A stretch of 5,178 bases of DNA from Bacteroidales bacterium UBA1176 (GTDB lineage: Bacteria; Bacteroidota; Bacteroidia; Bacteroidales; WCHB1-69): positions 1,107 through 6,284 of the forward strand of contig DBYW01000004.1 in the NCBI GenBank assembly GCA_002311645.1, given 5' to 3'. The notes beneath the pieces were generated by a model. The model did no database searches. It worked only from the letters and a program-made list of their open reading frames with translations, and had not been told where the DNA came from. A program made the translations under genes and the position numbers. This document shows positions 1-4,894 of this stretch, piece by piece. Each line of letters starts with the position of its first letter. Position 1 is the first letter of the stretch.

Positions 1-278
1 AGCACCCTTTTCACCTCGTTGAAGCAGTGCTCGATGTCGGGCCAAAAGTAGATGGTCTCGAAGGCGGTCACCACGTCGAACGAGCCATCGGCGAACGGGA
101 GGTTGGCGACATTGCCTTCCAAGACCTTGCAGCGGCCTTCCTGTATGGCTTTGGCGTTCACTTTCGTTGATTTCCGTACGGACACCGGCGAAAAATCGAT
201 ACCCGTGACGGTTCCCTGGAAGGTGCGTTGCAGCAGCCGGGCGATATTCGCGCCACCGCCGCACCCGATGTCGGGCAT
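1..278 (-). pseudogene. Class I SAM-dependent methyltransferase, partial remnant
   Basis: Reading the minus strand from 278 gives 92 codons running off the left edge. The Rossmann-fold SAM-binding signature DIGCGGG lies at residues 3-9, the acidic post-I segment GIDFSP at 26-31, and the motif NLPFADGSFDVVTAFE at 59-74, followed by IYFWPDIEHCF. This pattern belongs to small-molecule class I methyltransferases; the substrate cannot be told. Family members normally have 40-60 residues before the glycine-rich loop. Here the loop begins at residue 3 of the first available ATG, and just beyond it the plus strand becomes a CusA-type pump. The 5' end is therefore missing and the gene is probably non-functional. 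The 3' end lies outside the window. Family assignment is secure; the pseudogene call rests on the missing N-terminus. Confidence 0.82.
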
Positions 279-519
279 TGTGCTCGTCAGTCTGCCCTTG
301 GCGCTTATCGGTGGCGTGTTGGCGGTCCGCCTCACCTCGGCGTTGGCGCTCATCCCTTTGGTCTTCAACGGTGACAAGCCCGGCAACGAAATCCAAAGTC
401 CAATGGCTATCGTGGTCTTGGGCGGCCTCATCACATCCACACTGCTGAATATTTTTGTTATGCCCATTGTTTATGGCTGGTATGCCAAGAGAAAATCATC
501 AAAAACTGAACTGCAATGA
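274..519 (+). pseudogene. CusA/CzcA-type heavy-metal RND efflux pump, C-terminal remnant with internal deletion
   Basis: From about 274 the frame reads GIVLVSLPLALIGGVLAV, the transmembrane segment typical of the C-terminal half of CusA/CzcA inner-membrane RND proton antiporters. It jumps at about 328-339 (RLTS) to ALALIPL, then GNEIQSPMAIVVLGGLITS and LLNIFVMPIVYGWY, the last membrane helices of the family. In full-length pumps (over 1000 residues) the two blocks are separated by roughly 80 residues (SIIGFITLFGIA, RNGILL, then the MTALTSALALIPL region). That stretch and everything upstream are absent. The open frame upstream to 52 is antisense to the methyltransferase and is not pump sequence. 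The stop at 517-519 overlaps the next gene's start (ATGA), the normal pump/outer-membrane-channel operon order. Not functional as a pump. Confidence 0.85.
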
Positions 520-890
520 AAAAGATCATCATATTTATCACATTGATAACAAGTTTGTTATCCTTATTTGCCCAAGAGGATAGGTATGCGCCCGTGTTAT
601 CGCAGATTGAGCAGAACAGCACCACTCTGAAGGCCTTGCGGTATCGCAGCCAATGGCAGCAGCTCTATGCCCAAGCCGCGCAACTACGGGAGACCGTTGA
701 ACGCTATGCTGCCGTCTTCAGTCAGCACAACAACGCCGACCTGCTATACAAAGCCTACATCTCGGGCGAGATGCCGTTGCTCAACTATCTCCTTGAAACC
801 GAATATTACCTTTCGGCCTACGAGAAGCAGTTGCAGGCGCAGCGTGATTTGGAGCTCACCTTGTCGGAATTGAACGGATTCCGCTTGTAA
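516..890 (+). CDS. TolC/CusC-like outer-membrane efflux protein, internally deleted (124 aa)
   Basis: Residues 1-20 form a signal peptide (MKKIIIFITLITSLLSLFAQ) followed by the mature start EDRYAPVLSQIEQNSTTLKALR, matching the N-terminus of TolC-family channels. From about residue 43 (near 640-645) the sequence is the C-terminal coiled-coil block: QWQQLYAQAAQLRETVERY, then LLYKAYISGEMPLLNYLLE, ending ELTLSELNGFRL. Bacteroidales TolC proteins of this type are about 400 residues, so roughly 270 residues, including most of the beta-barrel and periplasmic helices, are missing. The junction is in frame and both termini are kept. The start overlaps the stop of the pump remnant by ATGA, which supports it and suggests translational coupling. 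It cannot form a normal trimeric channel. A secreted helical mini-protein is possible but there is no evidence for it. Confidence 0.83.
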   Translation: MKKIIIFITLITSLLSLFAQEDRYAPVLSQIEQNSTTLKALRYRSQWQQLYAQAAQLRETVERYAAVFSQHNNADLLYKAYISGEMPLLNYLLETEYYLSAYEKQLQAQRDLELTLSELNGFRL

Positions 891-896
891 AACGGC

Positions 897-923
897 GAAT
901 TGAACGAATTTGACGAATTACTG
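897..923 (+). repeat. Imperfect 9-bp tandem repeat, three units
   Basis: Three adjacent units, GAATTGAAC, GAATTTGAC and GAATTACTG, fill the gap between the TolC-like stop and the permease start at 927. They keep the frame open back to a TTG at 900, but permease homology begins only at the ATG at 927. Probably simple-sequence drift in a short intergenic gap. Confidence 0.5.
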
Positions 924-1173
924 AAAATGAAAAAGGAGAACAAATCCATCATTTTCGCCATCCTTGCGGCGGCACTGTATGCCATCAGCACGCCCGTCTC
1001 GAAGCTGCTGTTGGAGAACGTGCCGCCCGCTATGGTGGCGGCCTTCCTCTATCTCGGTGCAGGCATCGGGATGGGCTTGATGATGCTTATAAGAAACAGA
1101 AGTAGAAAGTGTCAAGGAAGAACGGCTGACCCGAGCGGACTTCCCCTACGTGGTTGCAATGGTCGCCCTCGAC

Positions 1174-1265
1174 ATCGTTGCCCCGATTCTGATGATGTAC
1201 GGCTTGCGCATCAACTCGGCGGCCAACACCGCGTTGCTCAACAACTTCGAGATCGTTGCCCCGAT
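1174..1265 (+). repeat. 14-bp direct repeat inside the permease remnant
   Basis: ATCGTTGCCCCGAT occurs at 1174-1187 and again at 1252-1265. The second copy covers the in-frame joint between the EIVA block and the C-terminal PIVMAVGCW block of the permease. A variant with one mismatch (ATCGTTGCCACGAT) lies at 3840-3853 in the second permease fragment. Confidence 0.7.
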
Positions 1266-1302
1266 CGTTATGGCGGTGGGGTGCTGGTTGGCGGGGAGGT
1301 GA
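1252..1302 (+). repeat. Left copy of a 51-bp imperfect direct repeat (permease C-terminus)
   Basis: This segment encodes the last 16 codons and stop of the first permease remnant. It aligns without gaps to 3840-3890, with 7 mismatches by hand (44/51), in the same reading frame. The two copies bracket the lipocalin/AraC module. The simplest reading is shared ancestry of two EamA paralogues. Flanking repeats left by an integration or duplication are an alternative. Confidence 0.6.
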
Positions 1303-1335
1303 GGGAAGGATATCATGTTGCCCATTGTCTTTCTA

Positions 1336-2454
1336 TCAGACGTGCGCTGCGGGGTCGGGCATGCCCATGTAGGCGTACTCGTAGATCATGTCGCCTTTGG
1401 CTTCGCGGGTCTCGCCGCCGGCGGGGGTGAAGCGGACGCCGCCTTTGGCGTAGTAGCGGCAGTACTGCATGCGCATCCCGATGGCGTCGTAGCGGCGCTT
1501 CAGCTCTTCGGCGGCCATCTCGTACATGTCCCAGAACTCCAGCTGGTCCTCCCATTCGACGTCGAACTCGGCACGCGAGCCGTCGGCATTTGTGAAGACG
1601 TAGTGGCTCTCCTTGGGAAACTCGCGGCCTTGGTGCGCTTCGGGTTCCAGACGGGTCTTGAGATCGAAGTGGCCGTCGGTCATGAAGACCACCTTGCCGG
1701 TCTTGTTGTCCATCAGGCCGAACATGGGCAGCTGTTTGTAGCCGTACTGGCGGGCAGCAACGAAGTCGTAGATATAGATGGTGTAGAGGTCGGTGTACAT
1801 ACGCCCCCAGAACCAGTGGTGGTAGAGGGTGAAGTGCATCGTGTTCATCCATTGGTGGTCATGGTAGCCGAGACCATTCACCTCATGCCACTCGCCGTCG
1901 TAGAAGAGGCGTCCGCTGACCTGGTTTTTGGGCACGGCGAGGTCGGTGTGGTAGAATTCGTCGTTGTCACCGAAGGCCAGCAGCGAAGTGCCCTGGCGGA
2001 AAGGCTCGGTGAGCGCATCGTAGTGCAGGTCGAGGCCTACGCCGTGGACGGGTTCGAAGTGCAGATCGTAGTGTTTGAAGTCGCCGCGGCACCAGTGGGG
2101 TCCCACCTTGGTGTCGCATTGCTCGCGGCTGAAGCTGCCCTCCTCGGCGGGGTAGACGATGTCGTCGCGGAACTCCTTGCCCGCAGGACTCTTGATGTAG
2201 ATGTTCACGTGGGGCGAGTCAACCGTCTTGGTCATGCCATTCATCGATTTGGGACGGTAGCCGACCATGAACTTGGTGCCGTCGTCCATCGTGCCGTCGA
2301 AGTACCACACCTCGCTGCCCACCTCCTCGGTGCGCGTGCGACGTCCGTCTTCCCAAGTCTCAACCTTTTCGGGGTTGATGCCGAGGCGTTTGAAATCTTC
2401 GGGTTGATCCATCAGTCGTGCGCGGAGCACTTTTGCATTAGCTGTGTTTTCCAT
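1336..2454 (-). CDS. CrtC/AttH-like lipocalin-fold protein (372 aa)
   Basis: An intact cytoplasmic-looking protein without a signal peptide. An early block SEVWYFDGTMDDGTKFMVGY (residues 47-66) resembles the EWWYFDG...DG start of the CrtC/AttH/Lipocalin_9 group. The group's hallmark histidine-rich motif VNGLGYHDHQW is at 192-202, followed by HHWFWGR (212-218) where the second lipocalin-like domain begins. That superfamily includes carotenoid 1,2-hydratase CrtC and bacterial AttH-like proteins, and its fold holds hydrophobic substrates such as terpenoid, polyketide or lipid chains. No carotenoid genes are visible, so the reaction here is unknown. It lies 39 bp downstream of the 74-codon ORF on the same strand, probably one transcript from the promoter near 2774, divergent from the AraC regulator. 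The start at 2454 precedes a continuous well-formed N-terminus. Family confidence is good, function open. Confidence 0.8.
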   Translation of the reverse strand: MENTANAKVLRARLMDQPEDFKRLGINPEKVETWEDGRRTRTEEVGSEVWYFDGTMDDGTKFMVGYRPKSMNGMTKTVDSPHVNIYIKSPAGKEFRDDIVYPAEEGSFSREQCDTKVGPHWCRGDFKHYDLHFEPVHGVGLDLHYDALTEPFRQGTSLLAFGDNDEFYHTDLAVPKNQVSGRLFYDGEWHEVNGLGYHDHQWMNTMHFTLYHHWFWGRMYTDLYTIYIYDFVAARQYGYKQLPMFGLMDNKTGKVVFMTDGHFDLKTRLEPEAHQGREFPKESHYVFTNADGSRAEFDVEWEDQLEFWDMYEMAAEELKRRYDAIGMRMQYCRYYAKGGVRFTPAGGETREAKGDMIYEYAYMGMPDPAAHV

Positions 2455-2493
2455 AATTTGTTGTATTTTAATTTTTGTATTATTTATTTTTGT

Positions 2494-2718
2494 TTAATTG
2501 ATTCCTTTCAGTTTTGCGGCGGCCTTCATTACGGTGCGTTGCAGGAATGAGGGTTTCTCGTCGCCAGTGGGTTCGGTGATTTCACGGTAAAAGCCTTTGT
2601 GGCACTGGTCTATGAAGCTGAACACCTCTTCCTCCTTTCCGAGTTCGCAATAGGTCAGCTCCACTCCGCTGTCCAATTTCAGCCCGAGGGCTTTTCCGTT
2701 GATTTTGTTGGCTTCCAT
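2494..2718 (-). CDS. 74-aa ORF, probably an internally deleted alpha/beta-hydrolase
   Basis: The ORF reads MEANKINGKALGLKLDSGVE then LTYCELGKEEEVFSFIDQC and ends MKAAAKLKGIN. The first 28 residues resemble the opening beta strands of an alpha/beta-hydrolase (a GLKLDSGVELTYCELG block that normally runs into the oxyanion-hole segment). From about residue 30 the sequence resembles the last helix of such a protein (EEVFSFIDQCHKGFY). No nucleophile elbow, catalytic Asp or His is present. The joint falls in purine-rich minus-strand DNA (about 2626-2636), where a short-repeat deletion would be easy. It is first in the minus operon, behind a good -7 box and about 50 nt of leader. I recognise the hydrolase origin only by pattern; a genuine small protein of unknown function is the alternative. 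Confidence 0.6.
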   Translation of the reverse strand: MEANKINGKALGLKLDSGVELTYCELGKEEEVFSFIDQCHKGFYREITEPTGDEKPSFLQRTVMKAAAKLKGIN

Positions 2719-2773
2719 AAGTCGCTTATTTTCAAAGGTTAATATGAATCGTCATCTCTTTGTTTTTACAATG

Positions 2774-2781
2774 CAAAAGTA
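2774..2781 (-). promoter_or_regulatory. Bacteroidota-type -7 box for the hydrolase/lipocalin operon
   Basis: On the minus strand this reads TACTTTTG, an exact match to the TAnnTTTG consensus of the primary sigma factor of Bacteroidota, followed by C. The leader to the ATG at 2718 would be about 50 nt. A -33 TTTG is not clear; only a TTTTA-like run lies upstream (about 2798-2802), which suggests weak basal activity that could depend on an activator. Confidence 0.6.
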
Positions 2782-2807
2782 CCACTGTAATACCATCTAA
2801 AATACCA
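2780..2807 (+). promoter_or_regulatory. Three TACCA direct repeats, candidate AraC-family operator
   Basis: TACCA begins at 2780, 2791 and 2803, spaced 11 and 12 bp, close to one helical turn. The second and third copies extend to AATACCAT (2789-2796 and 2801-2808). The first overlaps the minus-strand -7 box and the other two sit between the -7 and -33 positions. AraC-family proteins bind direct repeats on one DNA face, so these fit the regulator encoded at 2894. Binding is inferred from position and spacing only. Confidence 0.45.
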
Positions 2808-2884
2808 TAATTTAATGTAAAAATATCCATTTTCTACGAAGTTCATATACTAACTACAGAAATATTGCGTTATTTATGACATAA

Positions 2885-2892
2885 TACATTTG
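2885..2892 (+). promoter_or_regulatory. TAnnTTTG -7-like box abutting the AraC start codon
   Basis: TACATTTG ends one base before the ATG at 2894. If it is a real -7 box, transcription would begin inside the predicted gene and a later start would be used. The upstream -33 match is poor (ATTG at 2864-2867, spacer 17), so a chance match is also likely. Confidence 0.35.
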
Positions 2893-2893
2893 T

Positions 2894-3733
2894 ATGGAGA
2901 TACGCAACCTCGACACCAAAGTGGCATTGAACAATCTTGTTCGTCATGGATACCGACATTCTGGCGATTACGGCATTATTCTGAATGCCAACATGATAGA
3001 TGAGGATTTGTTTAAGCTTGGGCGACCCTATCGAACCCTCGACGGACGTATTATCATGGTGCAGCGCGGGACGATGGATGTGGAAATCGACTTGGTGCGA
3101 TATATGCTGCACGAAGGCGACATAGCTATTGTTCTGCCCGAGGCACTTTTGCTCGTCGAGGATGTCAGTAGCGACTGCGCAGCCAGTGCCGTGGTGTTCC
3201 GCCAAATGCCACAGATACAGAGCACTGTGGAAAGTTTTGTAGTGAGCGGCGACAGCAAGGCTTTCGCACGGGTCAACCAATATCTGACAATGATTTCCGA
3301 CCAGTTCGACCGAACCCCTGTATTCACCGACATAATAGTCCATTTCTACGATGCGCTGATACTCGACATGTTCAGCCTGCGGCATGAGGAGCCGCTTTCG
3401 CGCAGCGGCGCGTTCATGCAACGCTTCCTGAAGCTGCTCGCGAAAGAGGGGCGCACCAAGCACTCCGTCAACTTCTATGCCGACCGCCTATGCGTTTCGC
3501 CCAACCACATGAGCACCCTTGTGCGTGGCGAGAGTGGGCTGACAGTGCTGCAATGGATAAACCGTGCTCTTTTGCGCGAAGCCAAGGTGTTGCTGCATCA
3601 TACCTCGTTGCCCATCTCCGAAGTGGCCGACACCCTCGGCTTCGCCACCCCTTCGTTCTTCATCCGTTTCTTCCGCCAGCAGACGGGTTGCACACCGTTT
3701 CAGTACCGAAAGCAACTACATGGTAATGATTGA
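2894..3733 (+). CDS. AraC-family transcriptional regulator (279 aa)
   Basis: The N-terminal part (residues 1-165) has the alternating beta pattern of a cupin-like sensing domain, including GRPYRTLDGRIIMVQRGTMD (43-62) and HEGDIAIVLPEAL (73-85). The C-terminal AraC/XylS DNA-binding domain has two helix-turn-helices: SVNFYADRLCVSPNHMSTLV (191-210) with RGESG after it, and LPISEVADTLGFATPSFFIR (239-258). The second is followed by FFRQQTGCTPFQYRK, the family's conserved C-terminal signature. Length is normal. The gene is divergent from the hydrolase/lipocalin operon, which is its most likely target, with TACCA repeats as candidate sites. The ligand is unknown. The start at 2894 is the first ATG; a -7-like box directly before it raises the possibility of a start at residue 34 (2993), though that would remove part of the sensing domain. 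Confidence 0.9.
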   Translation: MEIRNLDTKVALNNLVRHGYRHSGDYGIILNANMIDEDLFKLGRPYRTLDGRIIMVQRGTMDVEIDLVRYMLHEGDIAIVLPEALLLVEDVSSDCAASAVVFRQMPQIQSTVESFVVSGDSKAFARVNQYLTMISDQFDRTPVFTDIIVHFYDALILDMFSLRHEEPLSRSGAFMQRFLKLLAKEGRTKHSVNFYADRLCVSPNHMSTLVRGESGLTVLQWINRALLREAKVLLHHTSLPISEVADTLGFATPSFFIRFFRQQTGCTPFQYRKQLHGND

Positions 3734-3764
3734 TAAAGTATCTGGTTTCACTTTTCTTTGATAG

Positions 3765-3890
3765 CGCATTGCCTTGGCGCCCTTCATCGGAGCATTCCTT
3801 TCGGTAGTCATCTTGGGCGAACCCGTCGGCTGGATTTTCATCGTTGCCACGATTATTATGGCGGGGGGATGCTGGTTAGCGGGGAAGTGA
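3765..3890 (+). pseudogene. C-terminal fragment of a second EamA/DMT permease
   Basis: The frame at 3765 reads RIALAPFIGAFLSVVILGE, then PVGWIFIVATIIMAGGCWLAGK and stop 3888-3890: the last two membrane helices of an EamA transporter, including the conserved FLSVVILGE segment. Nothing upstream in this frame is permease-like. A stop lies just before (3762-3764), apparently through a small indel in a sequence like GACAGCCGCATT. The AraC stop is only about 30 bp away. About 41 codons of an approximately 290-codon gene survive. Its last 17 codons align with the end of the permease remnant at 1252-1302. It is on the same strand and could be the debris of a paralogue or the displaced end of the same ancestral gene. 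Confidence 0.8.
3840..3890 (+). repeat. Right copy of the 51-bp imperfect direct repeat
   Basis: Matches 1252-1302 at 44 of 51 positions by hand and in the same codon phase. Three of the seven differences are synonymous, which suggests the copies diverged as coding sequence and not as a recent exact target duplication. Confidence 0.6.
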
Positions 3891-3948
3891 TTTCTCTTCC
3901 TGTTTTAACTTGTTGTTTTTCAGTATTACTTACAAAAAGGTGTGTGTG

Positions 3949-3962
3949 TTGACAAAAGTCAA
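3949..3962. promoter_or_regulatory. Inverted repeat upstream of the sirtuin gene
   Basis: TTGAC (3949-3953) and GTCAA (3958-3962) form perfect 5-bp arms around AAAA, 50-63 bp before the sirtuin ATG. A TATATTCG (3987-3994), one mismatch from TAnnTTTG, could be the -7 box, with the palindrome just upstream of the promoter. An operator role is possible but unproven; a 5-bp arm can occur by chance. Confidence 0.35.
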
Positions 3963-4011
3963 ACGGCTGAAATATCAAATTTTGTGTATATTCGCGGCAT
4001 CTTTTTAGATT

Positions 4012-4863
4012 ATGGAAATAGAAAAACTACGAAAAGCATTACAATCCGCCGACGCCATCATCGTCGGTGCCGGAGCGGGGCTCTCCACCTCGGCGGGCTT
4101 CACCTATTCCGGTGAGCGCTTCCAGCGGCACTTTGCCGACTTCATCCGCCAATACGGCTTCACCGACATGTACTCGGCGGGCTTCTACCCCTTCCCCGCC
4201 GAAGAGGAGCATTGGGCCTATTGGAGCCGTCATATCTATTACAACCGTTATGTGCCTGCACCGAAACCCGTTTATGACAACCTCTTGAAGCTTGTGCAGG
4301 ACAAGGACTATTTCGTCATCACCACCAATGTCGATCACCAGTTCCAGAAGGCAGGATTTGACAAACAGAGATTATTCTACACGCAAGGCGACTACGGCCT
4401 GTTCCAATGCACGAAACCTTGTCACCAGAAAACCTACGACAACGAAGAGACTATCCGGAAAATGATTGCGATGCAAGCTGTAGAGACGTTTCCTGAAACG
4501 TCTCCACAAATTCCGACGGAATTGATTCCGCATTGTCCTGTCTGCGGCGGTCCGATGAAGGTCAACCTGCGTGCCGACGAGACCTTTGTGGAGGACGAGG
4601 GCTGGCATACGGCGTCGGAACGATACACCGAATTTATCCGGCGGCACAAAGACGGCAAGTTGTTGTTCCTGGATTTGGGAAGCGGCGGCAACACGCCCAT
4701 TATCTTTAAGATCCCGTTCATCCGCTGGACAATGCAGACCCCAAACTCCACCTACGCCACTATCAACCTCAGCGAGGCGTTCACCGTGGAGCAGATCAAG
4801 GACCGGTCGATTGTAATCAACGGCGACATCGGGGAGGTGTTGGAAAGGATGTTGAATTGTTGA
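4012..4863 (+). CDS. Class M sirtuin, protein ADP-ribosyltransferase (SirTM-like)
   Basis: The NAD-binding motif GAGAGLSTSAG is at residues 19-29, TTNVDHQ at 104-110 (N106, D108), TQGDYG at 124-129, Cys pairs C133/C137 and C175/C178 (CPVCGG) for structural zinc, and DLGSGGNTPIIF at 221-232 near the second nucleotide-binding region. Canonical sirtuins have a catalytic His where this protein has Q125, the hallmark of SirTM enzymes, which ADP-ribosylate proteins and do not deacylate them. In characterised Firmicutes systems the target is a lipoylated GcvH-like protein and the mark is removed by the macrodomain protein encoded next door, as here (31 bp downstream). Length (283) is normal. Odd: residues 157-166 come from a 30-bp palindrome lying before IPTELIPHCPVC, apparently an in-frame insertion. 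The ATG at 4012 gives a complete fold. No GcvH-L or LplA gene is visible in the window. Confidence 0.93.
   Translation: MEIEKLRKALQSADAIIVGAGAGLSTSAGFTYSGERFQRHFADFIRQYGFTDMYSAGFYPFPAEEEHWAYWSRHIYYNRYVPAPKPVYDNLLKLVQDKDYFVITTNVDHQFQKAGFDKQRLFYTQGDYGLFQCTKPCHQKTYDNEETIRKMIAMQAVETFPETSPQIPTELIPHCPVCGGPMKVNLRADETFVEDEGWHTASERYTEFIRRHKDGKLLFLDLGSGGNTPIIFKIPFIRWTMQTPNSTYATINLSEAFTVEQIKDRSIVINGDIGEVLERMLNC
4479..4508. repeat. 30-bp palindromic element inside the sirtuin reading frame
   Basis: Perfect 10-bp arms GAGACGTTTC (4483-4492) and GAAACGTCTC (4495-4504) flank a 2-nt centre. The pairing extends by three more base pairs on each side after one mismatch, so the element spans 30 bp, exactly ten codons. 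It encodes VETFPETSPQ (4480-4509). GTAGAGACG-type palindromes occur as dispersed intergenic repeats in several bacterial groups from general knowledge. Its place inside a gene, between the zinc-pair segments, looks like an in-frame insertion. Confidence 0.75.
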
Positions 4864-4882
4864 TTCGTTGATCTGTTTATTT
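4851..4882 (+). repeat. 8-bp tandem repeat across the sirtuin stop codon
   Basis: Four 8-bp units: GTTGAATT, GTTGATTC, GTTGATCT and the decayed GTTTATTT. They cover the last codons and TGA (4861-4863) of the sirtuin gene and most of the gap to the macrodomain start. Unit gain or loss would change the C-terminal residues and operon spacing. Confidence 0.6.
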
Positions 4883-4894
4883 TAATTATTGATA

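Larger units (their letters stand above)
927..1302 (+). pseudogene. EamA/DMT-family permease, frameshifted and internally deleted
   Basis: The ATG at 927 begins MKKENKSIIFAILAAALYAI, then STPVSKLLLENVPPAMVAAF and LYLGAGIGMGLMML: the first two membrane helices of EamA drug/metabolite transporters. Near 1088-1100 the frame shifts by +1. From about 1095 the continuing protein is ETEVESVKEERLTRADFPY, then VVAMVALDIVAPILMMYGLR and SAANTALLNNFEIVA. There the usual middle and second EamA repeat are missing and the frame runs straight into PIVMAVGCWLAG, the last helix, with stop 1300-1302. About 125 codons remain of a protein usually near 290-300. Two independent lesions make this a pseudogene. The deletion joint coincides with ATCGTTGCC (1252-1260), which also occurs at 1174 and at 3840, so repeat-mediated deletion is a reasonable explanation. 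The substrate is unknown. Confidence 0.85.
2719..2893. promoter_or_regulatory. Divergent intergenic regulatory region
   Basis: This 175-bp A/T-rich gap separates the minus-strand hydrolase/lipocalin operon from the plus-strand AraC gene. It contains the minus -7 box at 2774-2781, TACCA repeats at 2780-2807 and a plus-strand TAnnTTTG box at 2885-2892. A regulator divergent from an enzyme-like operon usually controls that operon. No RNA gene or terminator was seen in it. Confidence 0.6.

Noticed and set aside
52..273. N-terminal 74 codons of the open frame that ends in the pump remnant
   Set aside because: This stretch is antisense to a clear methyltransferase and shows no similarity to a pump; only the part from about 274 is pump sequence.
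865..883. CGGAAT/ATTCCG hairpin as a terminator of the TolC-like gene
   Set aside because: It lies inside the coding end, the stem is only 6 bp and no T-run follows.
1315..2550. 411-codon open frame on the plus strand
   Set aside because: It is antisense to the lipocalin-like gene. It is rich in Val, Ala and Gly in a pattern typical of a reverse frame, whereas the minus frame carries recognisable family motifs.
2870..3463. 197-codon minus-strand open frame
   Set aside because: Antisense to the AraC regulator, which has a complete domain structure in the other strand.
3940..3949. Short GT dinucleotide run
   Set aside because: Only about five units in a non-coding gap; too short to call a meaningful microsatellite.
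3758..3952. 64-codon open frame after the AraC gene
   Set aside because: Wrong frame; the neighbouring frame from 3765 encodes recognisable EamA helices.
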